Counted from the stretch's first letter, positions 23,749 through 32,335 are shown. The stretch is DNA of 64,000 nt from Actinomadura macra NBRC 14102 (GCF_001552215.1 NZ_BCQT01000017.1:124001-188000), one strand, 5' to 3'. Numbers and translations: made by a program. The notes: a model not told the origin generated them from the letters alone.

Positions 23749-24335
23749 GTCACACACAGGGTCGCACGCGAGAAGACCTGAAGGCGCGCCTTCCCGATCG
23801 GCTTGGCGCAGGACTCGCAGATCCCGTACGTGCCGGCGTCCATCCGCTGGACGGCCCGCTCGATCTGGGCGAGCAGGTCCTGCGAATTGTAGGACAGCGC
23901 GAGTTCGTGCTCGCGCTCGTAGGTCTTGGCCCCGGCGTCGGCCTGGTCGTCGCCGGCGCCCTCGCTGGTGTCGCCCTCAGCGATCTGGCTGGCGGACGCG
24001 GCGATCTCCCTGCGCAGCGCGCTGATCTGCTCTTCCAGCTCCGCCCGCACCTCGGCGAGCTCGGGGGCGGTCCAGTGGTCCTCGCCCTCGCGGACCGGCA
24101 GCTCCGCCGCCTTCGCGGCGGCCCGGCCGGCACCGCGTTTCGCGGTGGGCTCGGCCGTGGACTTGGCCGTGGGCTTGGCCGTGGACTTGGCCGCGGGCTT
24201 GGCCGGTCTGACCGCGCCCTCCCCGCCCCCTGGACGGGTGGCCGGCGCTTTCGTGGCGCCCTTCTTGGCCGAAGACGGCCTGGTGCCCCGGGCCTTCTTC
24301 CCGGGGGGCGGCGTGCCCTTCCCCGCGGCGGCCAT
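23721..24335 (-). CDS. TraR/DksA-type zinc-finger protein with Lys/Ala/Pro-rich N-terminus
   Basis: 204 residues. The N-terminal ~85 residues are low complexity, including a run of AKPT/AKST tetrapeptides from a 12-nt tandem repeat, resembling a histone H1-like tail. Then comes a coiled-coil region (ELAEVRAELEEQISALRREIA, YEREHELALSYNSQDLLAQIERAVQRMDAGTYG) and a C4 zinc finger (CESC...CVTC). Relatives bind RNA polymerase through the secondary channel; whether this one does is unknown. ATG 24335 is chosen because AGGGAGG lies 5 nt upstream and a promoter -10 overlaps the longer frame. It is followed by lspA and rluD, probably as an operon. Confidence 0.88.
   Translation of the reverse strand: MAAAGKGTPPPGKKARGTRPSSAKKGATKAPATRPGGGEGAVRPAKPAAKSTAKPTAKSTAEPTAKRGAGRAAAKAAELPVREGEDHWTAPELAEVRAELEEQISALRREIAASASQIAEGDTSEGAGDDQADAGAKTYEREHELALSYNSQDLLAQIERAVQRMDAGTYGICESCAKPIGKARLQVFSRATLCVTCKQREERR
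24145..24204 (-). repeat. Five tandem 12-nt repeats in the zinc-finger gene
   Basis: Units beginning at 24145, 24157, 24169, 24181 and 24193 vary around GTGGACTTGGCC and encode the AKST/AKPT tetrapeptides of the N-terminal tail. Confidence 0.9.
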
Positions 24336-24378
24336 GGCGGCCTCCCTCGCGCTGATCGCCTCGACAGGCAGTGCGGGC

Positions 24379-24408
24379 AGCATAGGTCCCCTCTCTCGGG
24401 CACGGCAA
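24379..24408 (-). promoter_or_regulatory. Candidate promoter of the zinc-finger/lspA/rluD unit
   Basis: On the minus strand, -35 TTGCCG (24408-24403), 18-bp spacer, -10 TATGCT (24384-24379), predicted start near 24372, 37 nt ahead of the ATG at 24335. Confidence 0.5.
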
Positions 24409-24565
24409 ACAACCTGGCGGTGTTACCGACCGCTTATGCCCGGTAGCCGATCGTCAAGAAACCCCGGAGATCGCAGAATCTCGGAAAGGAACCGGGCATC
24501 GGCCGCCCCCGCGGGCCGCATGCCGGCGATAACGGGAAGTGGATCGGTGCCCGGTGCGTTAAAGT

Positions 24566-24884
24566 TGGGACGAGAAGTCGAACGGCAGGCGCTGAAGGGG
24601 ATACCTGCCGCCGCACGCAGCCATGAGCGACCCGGGGACGGTGCGAGCCCGGGGGTGAGCCCGGCGGTCTGATCGCCCCGGAGCCGCCGGAAGAACCGTC
24701 CCGGACCTTGTCCGCGGACCCAGTAGACCCGGCCGCCGAGACTCGAACGAAGCGGACCGTGCCGTCGTCGGGCACGGTCAAGGAGGGTGGTACCGCGGGA
24801 CCTCGTCCGGGCATCCGGGCAGGTGTCTCGTCCCTCCGGTCCACGTGCAGTGCCCCGCACTGACATTCACGTCGATTCGGAGGT
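24566..24884 (+). ncRNA. T-box leader of ileS
   Basis: The T-box core GAGGGTGGTACCGCGG lies at 24783-24798. Just before it is a perfect 9-bp Stem III (GACCGTGCC 24755-24763 / GGCACGGTC 24771-24779), and AGTAG (24722-24726) precedes that. The Stem I region starts with GACGAG and holds CCCGGG/CCCGGG (24631-24636 / 24648-24653) and CCGGCGG/CCGCCGG (24661-24667 / 24684-24690), whose loop contains ATC (24672-24674) as a candidate Ile specifier. No terminator T-run follows. CCTCCG (24833-24838) is complementary to the CGGAGG ribosome site (24878-24883), so translational control by uncharged tRNA-Ile is likely. Confidence 0.88.
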
Positions 24885-24892
24885 CCGCCCAA

Positions 24893-27800
24893 GTGAGCCG
24901 CCGTAGTTTCCGGCCGCTGCCCGCGCAGGTCGATCTGCCCGCCATGGAGCGGGATCTACTGCGCCGCTGGCGGGAGAGCAAGGTCTTCGAGCGGTCGCTG
25001 GAGCGCACCGCGTCCGGTCCGCGCTGGGTGTTCTATGAGGGGCCGCCCACCGCCAACGGCATGCCCGGCGTCCACCACGTCGAGGCCCGCGTGTTCAAGG
25101 ACGTGTTCCCGCGCTTCAAGACCATGAAGGGGCACCACGTCCCCCGCAAGGCGGGTTGGGACTGCCACGGGCTGCCCGTCGAGGTGGCCGTGGAGAAGGA
25201 ACTCGGCCTCACCGGCAAGAAGGACATCGAGGAGTACGGCGTCGCGGAGTTCAACGACCGCTGCCGTGAATCGGTGCTACGCCATGTGGACGCCTTCGAG
25301 GAGATGTCCGAGCGGATGGGCTTCTGGGTCGACACCGACCAGGCGTACCGCACGATGGACCCCGAGTACGTCGAGGCCGTGTGGTGGTCCCTCAAGGTGG
25401 TCTTCGACAAGGGGCTGCTGTTCCGCGACTTCCGCATCACGCCGTACTGCCCGCGCTGCGGGACGGGCCTGTCCGACCATGAGCTGGGCCAGCCCGGCGG
25501 GTATGAGACGGTCACCAGCCCGTCGGTGTACGTACGGATGCCCGTCACGTCCGGGCCGCTGGCCGAGATGGGCGCCGCTCTGCTCATCTGGACGACGACC
25601 CCGTGGACGTTGGTGTCCAACACCGCCGTGGCCGTCCACCCCGAGGTCACCTACGTCGCCGCCCGCCCGGCGGACTCCGACGAGGTTCTCGTGGTCGCGG
25701 AGCCGCTGCTGGACCAGGTCCTCGGCGAGGGCGCCGAGCGGCTCGCCACCTTCCAGGGCGCCGACCTGGAACGCACGACCTACACGCGGCCGTTCGACCT
25801 GGTCGACATCCCGGACGCGCACTACGTCGTCCTGGGCGACTACGTCACCGTCGAGGACGGCACCGGTCTCGTCCACCAGGCGCCCGCGTTCGGTGCCGAC
25901 GACATGACCGTCTGCAAGAACTACGGGATGCCGATCGTCAACCCCATCGGGCCGGACGGGCGGTTCCTGCGCGCCGTACCGCTCGTGGGCGGGAAGTTCT
26001 TCAAGGACGCCGACGAGTCGCTTACCGACGACCTGCGCGCGCGCGGGCTCCTGTTCCGCGGCGGCCACTTCGACCACAGCTACCCGCACTGCTGGCGCTG
26101 CCACACACCGTTGCTGTACTACGCGCTTCCCGCCTGGTACATCCGCACCACGCAGATCAAGGACCGGTTGCTGGAGGAGAACGAGAAGACCAACTGGTTC
26201 CCCGAAACGGTCAAGACCGGCCGGTATGGGGAGTGGCTGCGCAACAACGTCGACTGGTCACTGTCGCGGAGCCGCTACTGGGGCACACCCCTGCCGTTGT
26301 GGGTGTGCGGCGAGGATGAGGACCACATCACCTGCGTCGGCTCCCTGAAGGAACTGGGCGAGCTGGCCGGGAAGGACATGTCCGCACTCGACCCGCATCG
26401 CCCGTACGTGGACGACGTCACGTTCCCGTGCACGCGCTGCGGCGCAGAGGCCCGCCGTGTACCGGACGTGATCGACGCGTGGTACGACTCCGGCTCGATG
26501 CCGTTCGCCCAGTGGGGCGCGCCGCACCGCAACAAGGAGATCTTCGAGGGCTCCTACCCGGCCCAGTACATCTGCGAGGCGCAGGACCAGACCCGCGGCT
26601 GGTTCTACTCCCTCATGGCCGTCGGGACGCTCGTGTTCGACCGATCGTCCTACGAGGACGTCCTGTGCCTCGGTCTGATCCTCGCCGAGGACGGCCGCAA
26701 GATGAGCAAGCACCTCGGGAACGTGCTGCGTCCGATCCCGCTCATGGACCAGCACGGCGCCGACGCGGTCCGCTGGTACATGCTCGCCAGCGGGCTCCCC
26801 TGGGCTTCCCGCAGGGTCGGCCACGCCGCCCTGGAGGAGATCGTCCGCAAGGTGCTCCTCACGTACTGGAACACCGCGTCGTTCTTCGTCCTGTACGCCA
26901 ACGCCGCCGAGGCCCAGGGCCGCTCCTGGACGCCGGACCGGCGGGCGGAGGCGCCCGACCCCGCCGACCGGCCGCTCCTGGACCGGTGGGCGCTGGCGGA
27001 ACTGCACCGAACCGTCGGTGAGGTCGACGCGGCGCTGGAGCAGTACGACACCGCGCGCGCCGGACGGCGACTGGCCGAGTTCATCGACGACCTGTCCAAC
27101 TGGTACGTGCGGCGCTCCCGCAGGCGCTTCTGGGAGGGGCCGGGGACGCCCGAGGGCGCGTCGGCGTTCGCGACGCTCTACGAGTGCCTGGAGACCCTCA
27201 CCCGCCTGATGGCACCGATGGTCCCGTTCGTGACCGACCACGTCTGGGACGTCATCCGTCCCGAGGACGGTCCGGAGTCGGTGCACCTCACCGATTGGCC
27301 GTCCGTCCGGCAGGACCTCCTGGACGCCGACCTGAGCGCGCAGATGGGACTCGCTCGGCGGCTGGTCGAGCTCGGCCGGTCCGCGCGGGCCGCCAGCGGT
27401 GTCCGCACCCGCCAGCCCCTCGGACGCGCCCTCGTCGGCGCGTCCGGCTGGACGGCCCTGCCGGAGCAGCTGCGTGCCCAGATCTCCGAGGAGCTGAACG
27501 TCCTGGCCTTCGAGGAGCTGTCCTCGATCGGTGGGGACCTGGTCCAGTACGAGGTCAAGCCGAACTTCCGGGAGCTCGGCAAGCGGTACGGCAAGGACAC
27601 CCCGAAGGTCGCCAAGGCGGTGACCTCCGCCGATCCCGCGGCTCTCGTCGGAGCCCTGCGCGGCGGCGGTTCCGTCGAGGTCGAGGCGCAGTTCGACACG
27701 GGGGCCGGCACCGTCCGGTTGTCGGCGGACGATGTGATCGTCACCGAGCGGCCGCGCAGCGGGTGGGCGGTGGAGAGCGCCGCGGGCGAGACCGTCGCCC

Positions 27801-28081
27801 TCGACCTCACCGTCACGCCCGAGCTGCGCCGGGCGGGCCTGGTACGCGAGGCCGTCCGCCTCGTCCAGGAGGCTCGCAAGGCCGCCGGGCTGGAGGTCAT
27901 CGACCGTATCGAGCTGTGGTGGGAGGCCGCCGGCGACGACCTCGCCGAGGCCCTGCGCGCCCACGGCGCCGAGGTCGCCGCCGAGGTCCTCGCCACCTCG
28001 GTGACCGAGGGCCGCCCTGGCGGACTGAAGGCCGGCCGCGATGACGAGCTGGGGCTGTCCTACTGGCTCCGCAAGGTCTGA
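24893..28081 (+). CDS. ileS: Isoleucyl-tRNA synthetase, IleS2 type
   Basis: 1062-residue class Ia synthetase that charges tRNA-Ile with isoleucine. The signature HIGH region reads PGVHH (Gly59-His62 as GxHH), the variant typical of the long, mupirocin-tolerant IleS2 group found in actinobacteria. KMSKH near residue 600 is the KMSKS motif. An editing CP1 domain (LIWTTTPWTLVSNTAVAV), zinc-type Cys pairs (CPRCGTG, CHRC, CTRCGAEA) and the anticodon-binding C-terminus are intact. The GTG at 24893 follows a perfect GGAGGT ribosome site that probably belongs to the T-box switch. Confidence 0.97.
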   Translation: MSRRSFRPLPAQVDLPAMERDLLRRWRESKVFERSLERTASGPRWVFYEGPPTANGMPGVHHVEARVFKDVFPRFKTMKGHHVPRKAGWDCHGLPVEVAVEKELGLTGKKDIEEYGVAEFNDRCRESVLRHVDAFEEMSERMGFWVDTDQAYRTMDPEYVEAVWWSLKVVFDKGLLFRDFRITPYCPRCGTGLSDHELGQPGGYETVTSPSVYVRMPVTSGPLAEMGAALLIWTTTPWTLVSNTAVAVHPEVTYVAARPADSDEVLVVAEPLLDQVLGEGAERLATFQGADLERTTYTRPFDLVDIPDAHYVVLGDYVTVEDGTGLVHQAPAFGADDMTVCKNYGMPIVNPIGPDGRFLRAVPLVGGKFFKDADESLTDDLRARGLLFRGGHFDHSYPHCWRCHTPLLYYALPAWYIRTTQIKDRLLEENEKTNWFPETVKTGRYGEWLRNNVDWSLSRSRYWGTPLPLWVCGEDEDHITCVGSLKELGELAGKDMSALDPHRPYVDDVTFPCTRCGAEARRVPDVIDAWYDSGSMPFAQWGAPHRNKEIFEGSYPAQYICEAQDQTRGWFYSLMAVGTLVFDRSSYEDVLCLGLILAEDGRKMSKHLGNVLRPIPLMDQHGADAVRWYMLASGLPWASRRVGHAALEEIVRKVLLTYWNTASFFVLYANAAEAQGRSWTPDRRAEAPDPADRPLLDRWALAELHRTVGEVDAALEQYDTARAGRRLAEFIDDLSNWYVRRSRRRFWEGPGTPEGASAFATLYECLETLTRLMAPMVPFVTDHVWDVIRPEDGPESVHLTDWPSVRQDLLDADLSAQMGLARRLVELGRSARAASGVRTRQPLGRALVGASGWTALPEQLRAQISEELNVLAFEELSSIGGDLVQYEVKPNFRELGKRYGKDTPKVAKAVTSADPAALVGALRGGGSVEVEAQFDTGAGTVRLSADDVIVTERPRSGWAVESAAGETVALDLTVTPELRRAGLVREAVRLVQEARKAAGLEVIDRIELWWEAAGDDLAEALRAHGAEVAAEVLATSVTEGRPGGLKAGRDDELGLSYWLRKV

Positions 28082-28090
28082 CCGCCCCGG

Positions 28091-28122
28091 CGTGCCGCCC
28101 CCATCACCATCGGGGCGGCACG
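28091..28122 (+). terminator. Terminator hairpin after ileS
   Basis: Perfect 11-bp stem CGTGCCGCCCC (28091-28101) / GGGGCGGCACG (28112-28122) with a 10-nt loop, starting 9 nt after the ileS stop. Confidence 0.65.
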
Positions 28123-28183
28123 TCCCGCCCGAAACTCCCGAAAGGGGTTCTTCGCGACACATCGCGTTTGCGATGATGGACGG

Positions 28184-28960
28184 GTGAACCTTCCCGAGCA
28201 GCCCTCCGACCCGTCGTCCCCCGCTCGGCTGCGCGCATCGGACGCCGACCGCGACCAGGTCGCCGACCGCCTGCGCGAGGCCCTCGCGGAGGGACGCATC
28301 ACGCCGGAGGAGCACGCAGAGCGCATCGACGCCGTCTACAGCGCCAAGACCTACGCCGATCTGGAGCCCGTGCTCAGCGACCTGCCCGTCGACGACACGC
28401 CTAGACCGCGCGTGGACCTGCGCAAGGAGGCCCCGCTTCCGCCACCTCCCCCGCAGTCGCCCACCCTCGCCGCCGTGTTCTCCGGCGTGGAGCGCAAAGG
28501 ACGCTGGCTGGTCGAGGAGAACACCACCGTCGCATGCGTGTTCGGCGGCGCGGACCTGGACTTCCGGCAGGCGGTGCTGAGCCGCAGCGAGGTGACGGTC
28601 AACATCACCTGCATCTTCGGCGGGGTGAACATCATCGTCCCGCCGGGGGTACGGGTGATGTCGTCCACATTCGCGATCTTCGGCGGGACGGACTATCCCG
28701 AGGACGACGTCGTCGCCCCGGACGCGCCGGTCATCCGGCTGACCGGCATGCTCGCCTTCGGCGGTGTGTCGGTGGAGCGCCGCGAGGTGGGCGAGTCACG
28801 CAGGCGCCGCCGGCGCGGTGCCTCCCACGAGCTCCACCGGGAACGGCACCGGGAACGCCACGAGGAGCACGTGCGCCGCCGGGACGAACACCTCCGCGTC
28901 CGCGACGAGCGCCGCGGCCGCCGCCGGGAACTGCGCGCCGAACGCAGCCGCGACCGCTGA
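28184..28960 (+). CDS. DUF1707 (SHOCT-like) protein with LiaF-like C-terminal domain
   Basis: 258 residues. The N-terminus holds the DUF1707 motif LRASDADRDQVADRLREALAEGRITPEEHAERIDAVYSAKTYADLEPVLSDLP. A second domain (residues ~95-195) has repeated FGG turns (VACVFGGADLDFRQ, NITCIFGGVNIIVPPGV, FAIFGGTDYPED), a beta-helical pattern like the cell-wall-active-antibiotic-response C-terminal domain of LiaF/VraT proteins. The tail is an unusually long Arg/Glu/His-rich helix (residues ~200-258). No transmembrane helix is seen. Possibly an envelope-stress regulator (inference). Start GTG 28184. Confidence 0.83.
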   Translation: MNLPEQPSDPSSPARLRASDADRDQVADRLREALAEGRITPEEHAERIDAVYSAKTYADLEPVLSDLPVDDTPRPRVDLRKEAPLPPPPPQSPTLAAVFSGVERKGRWLVEENTTVACVFGGADLDFRQAVLSRSEVTVNITCIFGGVNIIVPPGVRVMSSTFAIFGGTDYPEDDVVAPDAPVIRLTGMLAFGGVSVERREVGESRRRRRRGASHELHRERHRERHEEHVRRRDEHLRVRDERRGRRRELRAERSRDR

Positions 28961-29010
28961 CACGCGCCTCCGCGCGCAGGGCGGCGCAGGGCGGCCGGGT
29001 CGGTGCCGGG

Positions 29011-30360
29011 TCAGTCGCGGGCGTGCTCGCGGTCGGGCTGGCAGACGAGGCACGGCGTGCAGCCGCGGGCCTTGGCCTCGGCCCGGGACAGGGCCTCCAG
29101 GTCCTCGGCCTCGTCGCCGATGTCCTCGATCAGGGCGCAGTCGGTGCGGTGGTAGCGCCGGGTGCCGCTGAGGATGCGCACCTGCGGCCCCTCGTCCTCG
29201 GACGACTCGGCGGCGGGCTCTGCCGCGGCGGAACCGGCGATTTGTACGGCTTCGCCAGCCTCGTCCGCATCGCGGGGCCGTGGCGCGGCGGTGTCACGCA
29301 CGTTCAGAGGGTCCTCGGCCTCGGCCGCCGCCTCCCGCGTCACCGACGCGGTCTCAGCGGGACGTTCCGGCGCGGAGGGTGTCTCTGGCTCGGGCTCGGC
29401 GGGCACGGCCGCCAACGGGGCGCTGAGGGCGTCTTCGCGTCGCTGGGCGCCGGGCAGGTCGGTCACCGTCGGCTCGGGCGGGCGCCGGGCGGATTCGGCG
29501 GTCGCGGGCTCGGGCACCGGCCACGACGAGTCGGTCAGGGGGTCGGACGGCGCCTCGGGCGCACGGGACGGAGCAGCCGCCGCGGGCTCGGCGCGAGAGA
29601 TCTCGGCCGTCTTGTCGAGGCTCGGCGGCGGCGTGGACGAGGCCATGGAGCGGCCCCCGGGCTGGGACGCGGACTGGGTCTCAGGCTGGGACGCGGGCTG
29701 GGACATACCCGCCAGCCGCTTCTCCGGACGGGACGGCGCGGGACGGTCACCGCCAGGCTTCGGAGGTTCCGCCTTGCCCGCGCCGGTCTTCGGCGTGGTG
29801 GGCGACACCGCGGCGCGCGCCGCCAGTGCGGTGTCGGGCATGCAGGCGGTACAGGGGCTGAACCCCTCCTCCTTGGCCTCGGCGTAGGTGAGCTCCTCGG
29901 TGTCGCGTCCGGCGAGCTGCCGGCAGGTGTCCAGGTGGTACCGCTTGCGACCGCGGACGACGAACACCACCGCGTCCTCGGGGACGTCGGCCGACGGGGC
30001 AGGGATCTCCACCTCGTCGTCGGCGGACTCTGTGGGGGGCTTGGCCACCGGCGGGGCGGGCATCGCGCCCCTGGCCGGTGTGGTGTTCTGGGCCGGGACG
30101 GGGGAAGCCGGACGCTTGCGCTTGGGGCTCTTCTTCTTTCCGGCGGAGGACGGTGCCCCCGCGCCGAACAGCTCCTTGCGCCGCAGGAACACCCCGATGG
30201 CGAGGCACAGCGCGGACACGATGCTGACGGCGATCGATATGTAGATCACCACCAGCGCGTCCAGGCCGAACACCTGGGCGCTGTCTCCGTTGCCGGCGAC
30301 GATCCCCGCGACCAGCAGGGCGATGGCCGCCACCACGAGAACGCCACTCAGGATGATCAC
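29011..30360 (-). CDS. Membrane protein with two Ada-like HxxxC...CxxC metal-binding domains
   Basis: 449 residues. Two N-terminal transmembrane helices (1-23, 37-60) are followed by a basic cytoplasmic stretch (GKKKSPKRKR). A first small domain (130-176) has His142, Cys146, Cys170 and Cys173 (RKRYHLDTC...PCTAC). A disordered Ala/Pro/Ser/Glu region of ~200 residues links to a second copy (391-449) with His404, Cys408, Cys437 and Cys440 (RRYHRTDC...PCLVC). Each domain fits the Ada-like zinc-binding fold. I know no function for this duplicated architecture. It lies downstream of divIVA on the same strand, 139 bp away, so a link to polar growth is possible but unproven. GTG start. Confidence 0.8.
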   Translation of the reverse strand: MIILSGVLVVAAIALLVAGIVAGNGDSAQVFGLDALVVIYISIAVSIVSALCLAIGVFLRRKELFGAGAPSSAGKKKSPKRKRPASPVPAQNTTPARGAMPAPPVAKPPTESADDEVEIPAPSADVPEDAVVFVVRGRKRYHLDTCRQLAGRDTEELTYAEAKEEGFSPCTACMPDTALAARAAVSPTTPKTGAGKAEPPKPGGDRPAPSRPEKRLAGMSQPASQPETQSASQPGGRSMASSTPPPSLDKTAEISRAEPAAAAPSRAPEAPSDPLTDSSWPVPEPATAESARRPPEPTVTDLPGAQRREDALSAPLAAVPAEPEPETPSAPERPAETASVTREAAAEAEDPLNVRDTAAPRPRDADEAGEAVQIAGSAAAEPAAESSEDEGPQVRILSGTRRYHRTDCALIEDIGDEAEDLEALSRAEAKARGCTPCLVCQPDREHARD

Positions 30361-30499
30361 AGGGTCTCTTCCCCTCGTTCAGACCGCTCGGCTCCGGGCC
30401 GTGCGAAGCCCGGTGGTCGACCCGCCGGCGCCGCCGAAGCGACGGCGCTGCCATCACCGGCGCGGCGATCGGGACGACACTATCGCCTGTGTCGCGGCG

Positions 30500-31432
30500 T
30501 CAGCGCCTCTCGTGCGGCGGGTTGTCACTTCCGCCCGCGTGGAACGCGCCGGTCGCCGAGTGCTGGATCTGCTGAGCGGGCTCCGCGGGCGGCGGGAACG
30601 GCGAGGGACCGGTCGGGTTGGCCCCGGTGGCACCGTTGCGGTTCTCGGCGTGCGGGATGGCGCTCTGCGGACCGGTCTGCTGACCGCCCTGGGGGTTGCC
30701 CTGGTGCCCGGCGGCGGGTGCGGCGCCCGGGACCGCGGCGAACGCGCCGGTCTCGGTACTCCCGGCCTCCAGGTCGCGCAGCTGGCCCTCCAAGTAGACC
30801 TTCAGACGGCTGCGGTACTCACGCTCGAACGCACGCAGGTTGTCGACCTCGCGCTCCAGTTCCTCACGCTGCTGCACCAGCGACCCCATGACCTGGCGGT
30901 GCCGCTCCTGGGCGTCGCGGTCGAGGGCCTCGGCGCGAGAGCGGGCCTCGCTGACGATCTGGTCAGCCTGACGGCGCGCCTTGCCGAGGATCTCCTCGGC
31001 CTCGCGGCGGGCACGACCGAGCGTCTCGTCGGCCTCCCGGCGGGCGTCGGCGATGGCCTGGTCGGCGGTCTGCTGCGCGAGCGCGAGGACGCGGGCGGCG
31101 GTGTCCATGTTGTCCTCGCCGGTGGGCGCGGGCGCCATGCCGAGGCCCATGACGGGCTCCGGCTCGGGCTGCGGCTGCGGCTCCGGGCGCGGCGGCTCGG
31201 GGATCTTCTGGACGTCCGGCTTCGGCTCCACGATGGGAGCGGCCATGGCGGGGACCTTGCCGCGCAAGCACTCCGCGAGCTTGGCCCGTAGCTCCTCGTT
31301 CTCCTGAATGAGGCGGTCCAACTCGGCCTCGACCTCGTCGAGGAAGGCGTCCACCTCCTCCTCGTCGTACCCCGGCCTCAGCCTGGTGGTACTGAACTGC
31401 TTGTTCCGCACATCGGCGGGTGTCAGCGGCAT
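30500..31432 (-). CDS. divIVA: DivIVA-family polar growth protein (Wag31-like)
   Basis: 310 residues. The N-terminal membrane-binding DivIVA domain reads LTPADVRNKQFSTTRLRPGYDEEEVDAFLDEVEAELDRLIQENEEL (3-50). A Pro/Gln/Glu linker (residues ~65-100) leads to a long coiled coil (ARVLALAQQTADQAIADARREADETLGRARREAEEILGKARRQADQIVSEARSRAEAL...), then a Gly/Gln/Pro-rich tail. In actinomycetes DivIVA marks curved membranes and directs tip growth. ATG 31432 has AGGAG 6 nt upstream. It is the distal gene of the dcw cluster. Confidence 0.96.
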   Translation of the reverse strand: MPLTPADVRNKQFSTTRLRPGYDEEEVDAFLDEVEAELDRLIQENEELRAKLAECLRGKVPAMAAPIVEPKPDVQKIPEPPRPEPQPQPEPEPVMGLGMAPAPTGEDNMDTAARVLALAQQTADQAIADARREADETLGRARREAEEILGKARRQADQIVSEARSRAEALDRDAQERHRQVMGSLVQQREELEREVDNLRAFEREYRSRLKVYLEGQLRDLEAGSTETGAFAAVPGAAPAAGHQGNPQGGQQTGPQSAIPHAENRNGATGANPTGPSPFPPPAEPAQQIQHSATGAFHAGGSDNPPHERR

Positions 31433-31483
31433 GTTCGTCTCCTTGGCGCGCTTGGAGTCTTGTCCCCAAAGGACGGTATCCGA

Positions 31484-31768
31484 TCAGAGCCTCTGCACGA
31501 AGATGATCATGACCCAGACCACAAGGATGAGGAAGGTGAAGCTCAGGTCCAGCGCCACGTTACCCAGCCGGAGGGGCGGGATGAAACGCCTCAGCAGTTT
31601 CAGTGGCGGATCGGTGATGGTGTAGGTCGCCTCGGCGATCACGAGCACCACCCCGGTCGGCTTCCATTGCCGGGCGAACGACTGCAGGACTTCGAGGATC
31701 AACCTCCCGATCAGAAAGAGGAGGAAGAAGTACAACACGTACAGCAGTACGTCTCCGACGATGTTCAC
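31484..31768 (-). CDS. yggT: YggT family membrane protein
   Basis: 94 residues with two transmembrane helices (VGDVLLYVLYFFLLFLIGRLILEVL and LSFTFLILVVWVMIIFVQRL) around the conserved YTITDPPLKLLRRFIPPLRLGNVALDLS segment. YggT/YlmG proteins sit between sepF and divIVA in Gram-positive bacteria and affect division or nucleoid and septum placement in some species; the mechanism is unknown. GTG start at 31768 with a GAGAGAG upstream. Confidence 0.93.
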   Translation of the reverse strand: MNIVGDVLLYVLYFFLLFLIGRLILEVLQSFARQWKPTGVVLVIAEATYTITDPPLKLLRRFIPPLRLGNVALDLSFTFLILVVWVMIIFVQRL

Positions 31769-31789
31769 GGACTCTCTCGCTTGTGGCTG

Positions 31790-32335
31790 TCAGCTTTGGT
31801 TGAAGAACCCTCGTTCTGCCATCCGGGCCTTGTCCTCCGCCGTCACCTCCACGTTGGCGGGTGAGAGGAGGAACACCTTGTTGGTAACACGCTCGATGCT
31901 CCCGTGCAGGCCGAATACGAGACCTGCCGCGAAGTCGACCAGACGCTTGGCGTCGCTGTCGACCATCTCGGTCAGGTTCATGATCACCGGTGTCCCCTCA
32001 CGGAAGTGCTCCCCGATGGTCCTTGCCTCGTTGTAGGTCCTAGGGTGCAGCGTAGTGATACGCGCAAGGTCGGTGGTACCGGACTCGTAGAGCGCCACGG
32101 AGCGTCGCTCCACGGTGGACGCGGCGTGATGATCGCGATCACGGTCCGCGGTGTCCTCGGCTCGGGTAAGCTGACCGCCGGATTCGTCCTCGCGGCGGCG
32201 CCCCTGACCGGTGTCGGTCTCCTCGTCGTAGACCTCGTACTCGTCATAGTCGTCGTACTTGCCGTACTTGTCGTCGTAGCGGTCGTCCTCCACGAGGCCG
32301 AGGTAGACCGCCATCTTGCGCATCGCGCTGGCCAT
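31790..32335 (-). CDS. sepF: Cell division protein SepF
   Basis: 181 residues. The N-terminal MRKMAVYLGLVEDD is the amphipathic membrane-binding segment, followed by an acidic/Tyr-rich linker (DDKYGKYDDYDEYEVYDEE) and the compact SepF core (~90-170: ITTLHPRTYNEARTIGEHFREGTPVIMNLTEMVDSDAKRLVDFAAGLVFGLHGSIERVTNKVFLLSPANVEV). It anchors FtsZ to the membrane in bacteria without FtsA/ZipA. AGGAGG lies 5 nt before ATG 32335; ATG 32323 is an alternative. Confidence 0.96.
   Translation of the reverse strand: MASAMRKMAVYLGLVEDDRYDDKYGKYDDYDEYEVYDEETDTGQGRRREDESGGQLTRAEDTADRDRDHHAASTVERRSVALYESGTTDLARITTLHPRTYNEARTIGEHFREGTPVIMNLTEMVDSDAKRLVDFAAGLVFGLHGSIERVTNKVFLLSPANVEVTAEDKARMAERGFFNQS

Noticed and set aside
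28534..30891. 785-codon plus-strand open frame
   Set aside because: Starts inside the DUF1707 gene in another frame and runs antisense to the CxxC membrane protein; no domain seen.
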